NCBI GenBank assembly: GCA_964035575.1
Contig: OZ037836.1
Location: 1,922,001-1,986,000 of the forward strand
Direction of reading: 5' to 3'
Length of the DNA stretch: 64,000 nt
Source of the DNA: Rhynchopus sp. YZ270_cl-10
Lineage: Eukaryota > Euglenozoa > Diplonemea > Diplonemida > Diplonemidae
Shown: positions 56,058-64,000 of the stretch, piece by piece
How positions within the stretch are numbered: the first letter of the stretch is position 1
Layout of the letters: each line of letters opens with the position of its first letter
Program-made: the position numbers and the translations under genes
The notes under the pieces: generated by a model
What the model was told of the DNA's origin: nothing
The model's database searches: none
What the model saw: only the letters and a program-made list of their open reading frames with translations

Positions 56058-58350
56058 TGCAGGCACGACAGGCTGGGACGCCCACGCTCCCGACGAAACT
56101 GGAAGGCACCATCGACGCATGCGGACCGCTAGCAGGTAAGGTGGGATGCCTCCCGCTGACTCAAGGTGAGAAAGCAGGCATCATGCAGGCTGCAGTGATG
56201 TCGAAATCTGTGTACGGTATCACGGTGCAGGACCCACCTGGGAAATACGTGAACAGTCTTGCAACTGCAGTGGAGAAAGGGGTCCACGGCGTGAACAAGA
56301 TGAATCGGCGAAGCGTACCGGTCATGCTGAATGTCTTCGAGAAAGGCCATCTGCTCGACCCCTCAGTGGCATTCGACTACAGAAGGATCATGACGTGGGC
56401 GGCGATGATACGCAAATCGGATGAGATCTGTTCGCTGGTCGAAAAGTGCAGGTTACGTGCGAAAGCGAAGCAGGCGAAGACTGGAGGACCCATCGGGTTG
56501 ATTGCGCGAGCCCTCAGCCGCCTTGCGTGGTCGTGGATAGACACGACAAAGGTGAAAACGCACGATGGGAGCATCGTTGATGTGAAGACGGTAAGCTTGG
56601 GTAGACTGGGCCACGTTGTGCGAGAACGGATGTTCTTCATTCGACTCTCCCGTACGAAGACGACTGCGAAGGTCAATGGCAAAGGCAGAGCTAACCTGAA
56701 GGGTATTGAAGCGGGGGTGGATAAGGAGAAAACCCTTGCTCTCACCCGAAGCAAAACTTTGACGGATTACGAGGCGGGGACGCTGCGACACATTGTAGCT
56801 GACGGTGCGATAACGGGGGTGCGACTTGCGAGAGCGCGCATACGGGACTCGGCCATCTGCGTTCACTGCGAAGCGGGGGTGGACGAAAATCACAAACACT
56901 TGTGGTGGGAATGTGAAGCATGGAGTAGCATTCGTGCGGAGTACCCCTTGCTGTTGGACATTGACAGAACGACCTGGCCAAACTGTCTCGCTATCTGCGG
57001 CATGTGCACACCGGACACACCTTTGGAATGCGCCCGTGTTGCAGACCTGCAGAAGATGATGGTGCGCATCCTCATCGCACGCTCCAAGTGGAGCAGACCG
57101 GAAGCGGCGAACCCGCGACTGCAAGAAGACCGATACCCGTGGACGTGGGCACCGGAGTTGGACACGACGACGCAACACGCGAACAGTTTGGTGGACTACA
57201 CCCCCCTGAAAAGGAGGTGGCCGTATGGACGTGCTCTGCTGCTGGCGTTTGCCTCCTGGCTGGGTGGTTTACAATGGAGCGACGAAGCTGGACGTGAAGT
57301 CTCCCACATGGAGCTGCTCATCGACTTCGAGGTTGCCACAGGGATGGACATCCGACCTGGGGACAAGACCGGCAGAATAGCGCCGAAGCTGAAGCAGCCG
57401 AGGGCTGGGACTGGGGAAGAAGACAACAATGGGGGGGAAGACGACGGGAGTGGGGAAGACGACGATGATGACGACGTGGTGCCAGTAGCGCTGGCCCACA
57501 GAGAAATGGCGAAGACGACCACCTTTGGGCATATGTTGGCTTCACTCAGAACCTTTTCGGAGAGCTCTCTCCATCCGGGGAAGGTGAAGGTAACGCATGT
57601 TCTCGCTTCGTTTGGGGCGAACGCCATCACAGGCATCGACCGCCGTCCTATCTTTGCCGGCGGAGAAGAAACGTTGAAGGCATTGCGTGCGCTATACGAT
57701 GCTGGTGTGGCGTACCGTCTGCAACGCAGCTCCGAAGGCATGTCTGAGGTGGAGCTCCGTGGTGGCGATAGAGCGAGAGGTACATGGATGGGGGAGTATT
57801 CTGCTGAGACGGCGTACCCCTCCACAGAAGTTAGAGGCAGGAGGGCACTACCATTCATCCAGCGGGCTGAACAGGAGACATCTGCGCATGCTCGCTACCG
57901 GCACCATGAGCACGTGCGTCCAGGGGATGCACCCGTGAAGGCACCTGAAGGAGCGGTTCCGATCTTCCAGTTTGCGATATGTGTGCTGCACCGGAAGACG
58001 AAGTGTGATGCCTGCTCGAAGAACGCCCAGGCAGACCTGATGCATTGCTGCTTTGCGCACCACTCCGACGACGACGGGTTACCGATCCGACACGAAGCAT
58101 GCACTAAGCATAGACTCTCGAGGTGCGGGAACTGTGTGCAAGAGAAGAGTACGCTGGAGCACTGCTGCCGCCGCCACCACGACACCTCGAAGGGGCGACA
58201 GACGACGCTGGGAGGCTTCTTCAAGAAGAAGCAGACGAAGCAGAAGGATGGGCACAGCAGGGGCGGTGATGGACTTATGTAACATCACCTCCACGATGTA
58301 TTGTATCACCTATCTCGGATAGGGGTGCATGCATCGAAAACGGGCCCCCA
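56058..58350 (+). mobile_element. 5'-truncated LINE with 18-bp target duplication
   Basis: CCTCACAAAAACGCAGAA lies at 56040-56057 and 58351-58368. The body is the 3' part of a LINE in the same orientation as the host gene. There is no poly-A tail; the 3' end is TCGAAAACGGGCCCCCA. A small hairpin (CTATCTCGGATAG) lies shortly before it. The same 18-19 bp target is occupied by a different insert in the gene at 20344. Confidence 0.85.
56060..58282 (+). CDS. C-terminal part of a LINE polyprotein: RT thumb, CCHC-type knuckle, twin Cys/His motifs, PIP box
   Basis: About 740 residues remain in one frame. The beginning (AVMSKSVYGITVQDPP) resembles the thumb region after the RT core, so the catalytic RT is lost by truncation. 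CVHCEAGVDENHKHLWWEC fits the C-x2-C-xn-H-x4-C knuckle that follows RT in many LINEs. Near the end, C-x2-H-x4-C-x2-C-x8/9-HCC-x2-HH occurs twice (about 57979-58059 and 58099-58179), a likely zinc-binding pair I do not know from a named family. At 58199-58222 is QTTLGGFF, an exact PCNA-interaction (PIP) box, then a lysine-rich end. An acidic low-complexity stretch (GSGEDDDDDD) lies in the middle. There is no intact start codon in the LINE part. Confidence 0.8.
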   Translation, partial: QARQAGTPTLPTKLEGTIDACGPLAGKVGCLPLTQGEKAGIMQAAVMSKSVYGITVQDPPGKYVNSLATAVEKGVHGVNKMNRRSVPVMLNVFEKGHLLDPSVAFDYRRIMTWAAMIRKSDEICSLVEKCRLRAKAKQAKTGGPIGLIARALSRLAWSWIDTTKVKTHDGSIVDVKTVSLGRLGHVVRERMFFIRLSRTKTTAKVNGKGRANLKGIEAGVDKEKTLALTRSKTLTDYEAGTLRHIVADGAITGVRLARARIRDSAICVHCEAGVDENHKHLWWECEAWSSIRAEYPLLLDIDRTTWPNCLAICGMCTPDTPLECARVADLQKMMVRILIARSKWSRPEAANPRLQEDRYPWTWAPELDTTTQHANSLVDYTPLKRRWPYGRALLLAFASWLGGLQWSDEAGREVSHMELLIDFEVATGMDIRPGDKTGRIAPKLKQPRAGTGEEDNNGGEDDGSGEDDDDDDVVPVALAHREMAKTTTFGHMLASLRTFSESSLHPGKVKVTHVLASFGANAITGIDRRPIFAGGEETLKALRALYDAGVAYRLQRSSEGMSEVELRGGDRARGTWMGEYSAETAYPSTEVRGRRALPFIQRAEQETSAHARYRHHEHVRPGDAPVKAPEGAVPIFQFAICVLHRKTKCDACSKNAQADLMHCCFAHHSDDDGLPIRHEACTKHRLSRCGNCVQEKSTLEHCCRRHHDTSKGRQTTLGGFFKKKQTKQKDGHSRGGDGLM

Positions 58351-59027
58351 CCTCACAAAAACGCAGAAGTACGAAGCCATTGCAGAGCTTCGTGCGTTGG
58401 GTGTGACCGACCTGACTGGAGAATCCTGAGGTGGCGTGTTTGCTTCTGCAGGCGGAGGTTGCGACTGTCATTCCTGATGGGTTCTTGAGGGAGTCATCGT
58501 TGACGCGCCTTGATCTCAGTGCTGTGTCCTTTGTGACACAGATTGGAGACAACTTCCTCGAGGAGTGCACCTCGTTGACAAGTGTCGACCTCTCTGGGTT
58601 GAGCAATGTGACCCTGATTGGCAGTCACTTTCTTTGGGGCTGCAACTCTTTACCCACCCTGGATCTGACACCACTCCACAACGTTACGAGGATTGGGATT
58701 TGCTTTCTTGACGACAACTCTTTAACCACCCTGGATCTGACACCACTCAGCAACGTTACGAGGATTGAGGGCTGCTTTCTTCACGGCTGCAACTTTTTAT
58801 CCGCCCTGGATCTGACACCACTTGACGAGGTTGAGTACGTAGGTTTGGGTTTTGCTATGAACTGCACTTCGTTGACAAGTATTTACCTTTCCGGCTGCAG
58901 CAGTGCTGTGTCCGACGCAGTAAGGGAGAGAGAGGATCTGAAGCATCTTGTGGTTGAAGCACGTCCGAAACGCAGCAGAGACGAATCCCCCGATCAAGCA
59001 CACAAACGACAGAGACACGCACAATGA

Positions 59028-60140
59028 CGACGTGGTGTGCTGGTGGCAGGGGATAAAGGGAAGGACTGGAAGAAGGGTACGAAGGGAGGTGGGGATGGGG
59101 CCGGTAGGTACTGCCTACTCTACTCGTCTGCACAAACTTTACAACACAAAGAAAGACACAAAAACATAGGAGGCATAAAGCAGGGAAAGGGGTTGAGGGA
59201 CAGGAGGATAGCGATAGGTAAGAAGCGGACCATATCTACTCCACTAATCGGGTCGAGAAAAAATGTCGTGAATTCAGAGTAGGGTTGGCGTTCGGTTCAA
59301 AACGCACGTTTTGAAGCGATCGGAGCCTTATTTGCACCTTCAAATGCGAGTATCCATTTTTGAAAAAGTGACTTTTTGGCTGATGTTGTCTGAGGGTGTG
59401 GAAAAACCATACCAGGTTCGAAAATAATAGGGCTGATAATTTTTGGATTGTTGCGCTTTTGCTGCCCCCTTTTTGTACCACAGTGGACTGGCTGAGTACC
59501 CCCTGCACAACTATGCTTGTGCACGAGAGAGGCCCCATGGAGCTTTCAAGGTTTCGTTCTTTCGTTCAATTACCCCTCATTTGTGTGTGGGAATATTTTT
59601 GTGCTGTGAGAGAAATGTGCAGGGTTGGACCCCTGTAGTCATGATAAAAGCCATGCCGCCATTGAGCGACTCATAGGCGCATGAGTGATAGACGTTGTCG
59701 CTGTGGTATCCCGCCTCGCAGAGGAAGGTGTTTTTGACACAGCAACTTCGTGAGTCAGTATCGGTCTGCGAATCAAATTGAAAACGGCGTGTTTGCGCGT
59801 CATATCGCAGAGGATAGAGAAACTGAAGAAAGTCATGATACAGTCATCCAACAAACGTTGGTGGGTAAAAACGTTGGTGGGTAAAAAGGTTGGTGGATTT
59901 GGGGTCTCGAAAAAATTTGGTGGGTTTTTTGGATTAGAACTGCATTTTTGAGTTTCCTTTACGTGGACCCCTATGCCCCTATGCCCCTATGCCCCTATGC
60001 CCTTCCTCCCCTCCCCCACTTCCACCCAAACCCGGTCCAGATTGAAAAAATAATACCGCAAAAGTAAAAAAAGATGACCCCATATACAAAACTTACGTAA
60101 AGCCAACAAAAACGATAGTGGCCAAGTTCACAAGGAACAC
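59028..60140. other. Spacer without a supported gene
   Basis: 59725-59800 (GACACAGCAACTTCGTGAGT, GTATCGGTCTGCGAATCAAA) is repeated at 63130-63210. 59963-60003 is a short array of CCCCTATG. GGTGGGTAAAAA is repeated near 59860-59890. Confidence 0.6.
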
Positions 60141-60143
60141 ATA

Positions 60144-60235
60144 GTGGAGCACATCCTCGGGTGTCCACACTAATACAACGAAGCTTTCAAAAATTCAAAA
60201 CAAAAGACCTCTCTCCCCTTTGTAACTTGTTTCAA
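60144..60235 (+). promoter_or_regulatory. Distal half of an LRR leader, separated from its gene
   Basis: GGAGCACATCCTCGGGTGT and CGAAGCTTTCAAAA with GACCTCTC match the leader block in front of the genes at 28111 and 33772. Its other half, CAAAACAGAGAGACACAAAA, is found about 940 bp downstream directly at the ATG at 61200. The DNA between holds a minisatellite and an inverted-repeat element. Confidence 0.6.
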
Positions 60236-60575
60236 GACCTCTCACTGTGGGTCTTGTGTGGTCACGAAGGTTGTTCGCCCCTACGTGGGTGCAATTCACG
60301 CAGTACCGTGCCTTCTCTTGAGTGCAAAAGGGGTACGTTAGGGGACATCGCTTCAGTAGGGAAGGTGTATCCACAGTTTTATGGGGCTGAAGGGCTGGCA
60401 GAGGTTTTTATCGATGAAAGGAGTGGGGATGAGGATGAGGAAGACGGAGACGAAATTTCTCCGAAAAGCAGAAAGGCGAATACAAACAAAACCATTCCAC
60501 ATAACAGCGGTGCTAGAACGAAGCCTGAACGGCGGAGCCTTTGCTCCCATCTCTTTTGGTGGTCTCACAGTAACC

Positions 60576-60774
60576 GCCCACGCCCACGCCCACGCCCACG
60601 CCCACGCCCACGCCCACGCCCACGCCCACGCCCACGCCCACGCCCACGCCCACGCCCACGCCCACGCCCACGCCCACGCCCACGCCCACGCCCACGCCCA
60701 CGCCCACGCCCACGCCCACGCCCACGCCCACGCCCACGCCCACGCCCACGCCCACGCCCACGCCCACGCCCACG
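60576..60774 (+). repeat. Hexanucleotide array (GCCCAC)n, 33 copies
   Basis: Perfect GC-rich tandem array, open in all frames, so the PRPRPR, HAHAHA and WAWAWA frames are artefacts. Confidence 0.95.
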
Positions 60775-60809
60775 GCCCACGGCCCACCCATTTCGCAGTT
60801 GAGTACACC

Positions 60810-60973
60810 ACGGTGAAGTCAATGACCTGACATGTGCATTTGACATGTGCTTACTTACCATGTAACTTGTTTTTACATGTGCGGTAACGTATATTGGCCG
60901 TAAAAATGTCATGTGTTTCACATGTCATTTTACATGTAAAAGCACATGTCATGTCATTGACTTCACCGTCGTG
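60810..60973. mobile_element. ~160-bp inverted-repeat element
   Basis: ACGGTGAAGTCAATGAC and TGACATGTGC on the left are matched in reverse complement on the right. The interior repeats ACATGT. It lies inside the DNA that splits the LRR leader. Confidence 0.7.
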
Positions 60974-61199
60974 TAGGTTAGACACCCTTGGAATATATCA
61001 CGGGTACTTTTATGTCATTGGCCCCACAACTGTAGGGACTTCACGCGAAGCTGTCGGCTAACTGCAGTTCCCTTCGCAACACATTTCACGTCGCAAGGGC
61101 ATTAGCAGGAGTGTCGAACGACTTGACTGATCAACGTGTCCTGCTTGATTCTTATTCTACCCCCAAAACACTTTGCACAAAACAGAGAGACACAAAACC

Positions 61200-62507
61200 A
61201 TGGAAATATGTGTGAAGAGCTTTGACGGAGAGAAGTACACAGTCGAGGTGGGTGTGGATGATACAACTGCGGACATACGGCGGAAGGTGGCGTCTGCAGC
61301 AGAGTTGTGCGAAGACGGCTTTGACATGAGCTTCGGTGGGAAGCTGCTGGCCGAAGGAGACTACATCACGCAGCTGAGTGCTGGGGACACAGTTGTGCTG
61401 ACGAAGACGAAGTCGCAGAAGGACGACGCCATTGCAGCTCTTCGTGACTTGGGTGAGACAAGGCTGACGTCAGAGAGGTTCAACGGTCTGAGAGATCCCA
61501 AGCTGGTTCATTTGTTTCTGCAGGCGGAGGTTGTTACTGAGATCCCCGATGAATTCTTGTCAGGTCGCACGTTCACAGAACTTGATCTCAGTGGTGTGCC
61601 AGGTGTTACCTGTATAGGTTACAACGTTTTCCAATTCTTCAGCGTATTGCACACCGCTGATTTATCTGGGTGGAGCAATGTGACGCGGGTTGGGCACTCT
61701 CTTCTCTCCACCTGCACTGCATTGCAAACCCTTGACTTGTCTGGGTGGAACAATGTGAGGCTGGTTGATAAGTACTTTCTCTCCAACTGCACCTCATTGA
61801 CCACACTGGATATTTCTGGGTGGAACAATGTAACGCAGCTTGGGGACCATTTTCTATCCAGCTGCAGCAAATTGCAAGCACTTGACTTGTCTGGGTGGAG
61901 CAATGTGACGCGGGTTGGTAGTTTCTTCCTCTCCGATTGCATCTCATTGACCACACTGCATATTTCTGGGTGGAACAATGTAACGGAGCTTGGGGACCAT
62001 TTTTTATCCAGCTGCAGCAAATTGCAAGCACTTGACTTGTCTGGGTGGAACAATGTGACGCGGGTTGGTGACCACTTTCTCTTCAACTGCAAATCACTGA
62101 CCACACTAGATATTTCTCGGTTGAACAATGTGAGGCTGATAGGGAACTCTTTTCTCTCCATCTGCACCGCATTGCGAAGCCTTGACTTGTCTGGGTGGAA
62201 GAATGTGACGCGGGTTGATAAGGACTTTCTCGCCAACTGCACCTCATTGACCACACTGGATATTTCTGGGTGGAACAATGTGATGCTAATAAAGAGGGAC
62301 TTCCTACGCAACTGCACTGCATTGCGAACACTTGACCTATCTGGCTTGACGACTGTTCGGCACATTGAGGAAGGCTTCCTAAAAGGATGCAAGATACCCA
62401 CAAGCAGCATCAACGTCACCGGATCGAGCAGTGTTGTGTCAGAAAATGTGCAGAGCCAGAGCGGTAGCCTCGTGGACGATACCAAGTGCAAATGTGTGTG
62501 CATGTGA
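61200..62507 (+). CDS. Ubiquitin-like/BspA-type LRR protein, intact, longest array, CVCM C-terminus
   Basis: 435 residues without interruption. Residues 1-70 are ubiquitin-like, then linker (DAIAALRDLGETRLTSERF, DPKLVHLFLQAEVVTEIP) and eleven LRRs. Pairs of LRRs alternate LDLSGW and LDISGW forms, and the segment around 61820-61900 is repeated at 61960-62040, so the array grew by duplicating two-repeat blocks. The tail is INVTGSSSVVS, DDTKCKCVCM. No membrane helix or signal peptide. The ATG is fixed by the conserved MEIC and leader. Confidence 0.88.
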   Translation: MEICVKSFDGEKYTVEVGVDDTTADIRRKVASAAELCEDGFDMSFGGKLLAEGDYITQLSAGDTVVLTKTKSQKDDAIAALRDLGETRLTSERFNGLRDPKLVHLFLQAEVVTEIPDEFLSGRTFTELDLSGVPGVTCIGYNVFQFFSVLHTADLSGWSNVTRVGHSLLSTCTALQTLDLSGWNNVRLVDKYFLSNCTSLTTLDISGWNNVTQLGDHFLSSCSKLQALDLSGWSNVTRVGSFFLSDCISLTTLHISGWNNVTELGDHFLSSCSKLQALDLSGWNNVTRVGDHFLFNCKSLTTLDISRLNNVRLIGNSFLSICTALRSLDLSGWKNVTRVDKDFLANCTSLTTLDISGWNNVMLIKRDFLRNCTALRTLDLSGLTTVRHIEEGFLKGCKIPTSSINVTGSSSVVSENVQSQSGSLVDDTKCKCVCM

Positions 62508-62691
62508 GGCATGTGCATCTTTCGAGAGGCTAGGCGCTCATTGCGATGTTCAGAGAACGAATTTTACTTTGCACGTTGCACTTTGCCCTTACCAAAAATA
62601 TGAAACTGTATATGTTTTTTTATGCACAGTTCTTTGCATCCTCGCGTGTACACTGATACAACCAAGCATGTTGTTGTTTTATACTACGTTA

Positions 62692-62778
62692 CAGTAGGAC
62701 AAGAAACTTGGCGATCAAATATTATTGGCGGATTTTGGGGGTTTTGTTGCAATTGGCGACTTTTTTGGTTGCCAATTC
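62692..62778 (-). mobile_element. Truncated copy of the TA-flanked MITE
   Basis: It starts CAGTAGGACAAGAAACTTGG after TA and follows the reverse complement of 25009-25125, breaking off about 20 bp before the expected other terminus. Confidence 0.75.
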
Positions 62779-62994
62779 CGTTGTGATTTCTCATACAAAA
62801 GCTGTATGTCGTCTGTTTTCAGGATATTCTACTCCACGTCGTTAGAATCAACGTGTGTGTACGTTACGACTTTATTGTTTTATTTCTTCTTCCTTCAAAA
62901 CTTCACACACAACGCTTTTGCTTTGTACAAGACCTGTGTGCATTTCTAGTGAAATTTTTGTAGTAGTTACGTTTTGGGTGCGGGGCAGAGAGTA

Positions 62995-63040
62995 ACATCT
63001 GTTCGATAAAAGAAACGCAAGCTTATTTGTTTTATCTCCT
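62995..63040 (-). repeat. Inverted copy of the host repeat carrying the MITE at 25009
   Basis: CTGTTCGATAAAAGAAACGC and AAGCTTATTTGTTTTATC are the reverse complement of the sequence around 25127-25160 joined to that before 25007, with a single TA: an empty site. Confidence 0.75.
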
Positions 63041-63129
63041 CCCCTTTATTGTGCAGGACCGAAACTTTCCAAAAAGGCATTTTCAAAGGAATGATAGTCA
63101 CCATTGTGACAGGTTTCGCGCTAAAGTGG

Positions 63130-63210
63130 AGAGGAAGGTGTTTTTTGACACAGCAACTTCGTGAGTCAGTATCGGTCTGCGAATCAAATTAAAAACGGCG
63201 TGTTTGCGCT
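63130..63210 (+). repeat. Partner of the repeat at 59725-59800
   Basis: Same orientation, a few substitutions. It precedes the conserved leader of the last LRR gene. Confidence 0.75.
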
Positions 63211-63347
63211 TCGTGTTCCACTAATTTGTTGATGGCATCCAATCAAAAACAAAACAAAAGACCTCTCCCCTTGTAACTGTTTGTTGTCTCTTGCGTACTC
63301 TTACCCCCAATTGAAAACACCTGCACAAAACAGAGAGACACAAAACC

Positions 63348-64000
63348 ATGGAAATATGTGTGAAGAGCTTTGACGGAGAGAAGTACACAGTCGAGGTGGG
63401 TGTGGATGATACAACTGCGGACATACGGCGGAAGGTGGCGTCTGCAGCAGAGTTGTGCGAAGACGGCTTTGACATGAGCTTCGGAGAGAAGGTGCTGGCC
63501 GAAGGAGACGACACGACGCAGCTGAGTGCTGGGGACACAGTTGTGCTGACGAAGACGAAGTCGCAGAAGGACGACGCCATTGCAGCTCTTCGTGACTTGG
63601 GTGAGACAGCGCTGACTACAGACAGGTTCGAAGGTCTTGCAGATCCCAAGCTGGTTTATTTGTTTCTGCAGGCGGAGGTTGTGACTGAGATCCCCTCAGC
63701 ATGCTTGTCACATGGCACGTTCTCAGAACTTGATCTCAGTGGTGTGCCAGGAGTAACTACAATACGCCACAACTTCCTCCGTGGCTGCACCTCATTGCAC
63801 ACTCTTGATTTATCTGGGTGGAGCAATGTGACGCACATTGCTTTCTGCGTTCTCTCCAACTGCACTGCCTTGCGCACCCTTGACTTTTCTGGGTGGAACA
63901 ATGTCACGCACATCGGGTACGACTTCCTCGAGGGCGACACTGCGTTGACTACAGTTGACTTCTCTGGGTGGGGCAGGGTGACGCACATCGGGAGCAACTT
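63348..64000 (+). CDS. Ubiquitin-like/BspA-type LRR protein, cut by the window end
   Basis: Starts MEICVKSFDGEKYTVEV after the standard leader (63241-63347). The ubiquitin-like domain, linker (DAIAALRDLGETALTTDRF, DPKLVYLFLQAEVVTEIP) and the first four LRRs are intact to the last base of the window. The C-terminal type cannot be seen, but the MEIC start predicts a CVCM-like ending. Confidence 0.85.
   Translation, partial: MEICVKSFDGEKYTVEVGVDDTTADIRRKVASAAELCEDGFDMSFGEKVLAEGDDTTQLSAGDTVVLTKTKSQKDDAIAALRDLGETALTTDRFEGLADPKLVYLFLQAEVVTEIPSACLSHGTFSELDLSGVPGVTTIRHNFLRGCTSLHTLDLSGWSNVTHIAFCVLSNCTALRTLDFSGWNNVTHIGYDFLEGDTALTTVDFSGWGRVTHIGSN

Larger units (their letters stand above)
55853..59027 (+). 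pseudogene. Ubiquitin-like/LRR gene of the nuclear-tail type, broken and carrying a LINE
   Basis: The start MDVHFEDFRANQHTVEVGAD is family-typical, but a 10-bp deletion (TTGCGGCG-TCTGCA against TTGCGGCGGAAGGTGGCGTCTGCA in the gene at 20344) shifts the frame at about 55935. A 2293-bp LINE interrupts it at 56058-58350. After the LINE the linker has a further deletion (GACTGGAGAATCC) that changes frame again. From 58431 the LRR part (five LRRs, LDLTPLSNVTRI type) and the tail ARPKRSRDESPD and KRQRHAQ read normally to 59027. The gene at 20344 is the closest relative. Confidence 0.85.

Overview
This window is nuclear DNA of a microbial eukaryote (a protist I cannot place more precisely). Three GT-AG spliceosomal introns, all starting GTATG, can be read from the sequence, and they join exons in phase 0. 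Genes are mostly on the + strand, separated by repeat-rich DNA with long C/G and A/T runs. I see no LTR element, virus-like element, CRISPR array, rRNA or tRNA that I would defend.

Layout. 2-4856: the 3' part of a large gene of unknown function with one 70-bp intron. 4857-17170: one leucine-rich-repeat (LRR) gene followed by about 8 kb of repeats, including a 488-bp GTACA array and a 4-kb inverted repeat whose two arms carry the same heptanucleotide array at different copy numbers. 17179-39641: a run of LRR genes and fragments, an ankyrin-repeat gene (29.5-32.6 kb), a second large fold-back (17624-18900) and many short inverted-repeat DNA elements. 40279-48442: one three-exon gene for a membrane-anchored protein holding two complete M16 zinc-protease units. 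48443-55850: gene-poor DNA with dispersed repeats and a 416-bp tandem duplication. 55853-64000: three more LRR loci, one carrying a 5'-truncated LINE.

The dominant theme is a multigene family with an N-terminal ubiquitin-like (beta-grasp) domain, a short conserved linker and a BspA-type LRR array. Its members end in two different ways. The MEIC type ends in a basic stretch plus CVCM or CVCT, a possible lipidation signal. The MDLN/MDVH type ends in a bipartite nuclear-localisation-like tail. At least twelve loci or fragments lie here, ranging from intact to decayed, which is a birth-and-death pattern. Four loci are interrupted by different DNA insertions, each flanked by an 18-19 bp target duplication. 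One insertion sits at an AG|GT target, so splicing within the two duplicate copies would restore the gene exactly, as introner-type intron creation predicts. Two others hit the same site in two paralogues.

The most unusual single gene is the double M16 protease. Its two introns lie at equivalent positions in the two duplicated halves, so an intron-bearing ancestor was duplicated and fused. Tracts of near-identical DNA between otherwise diverged halves indicate later gene conversion.
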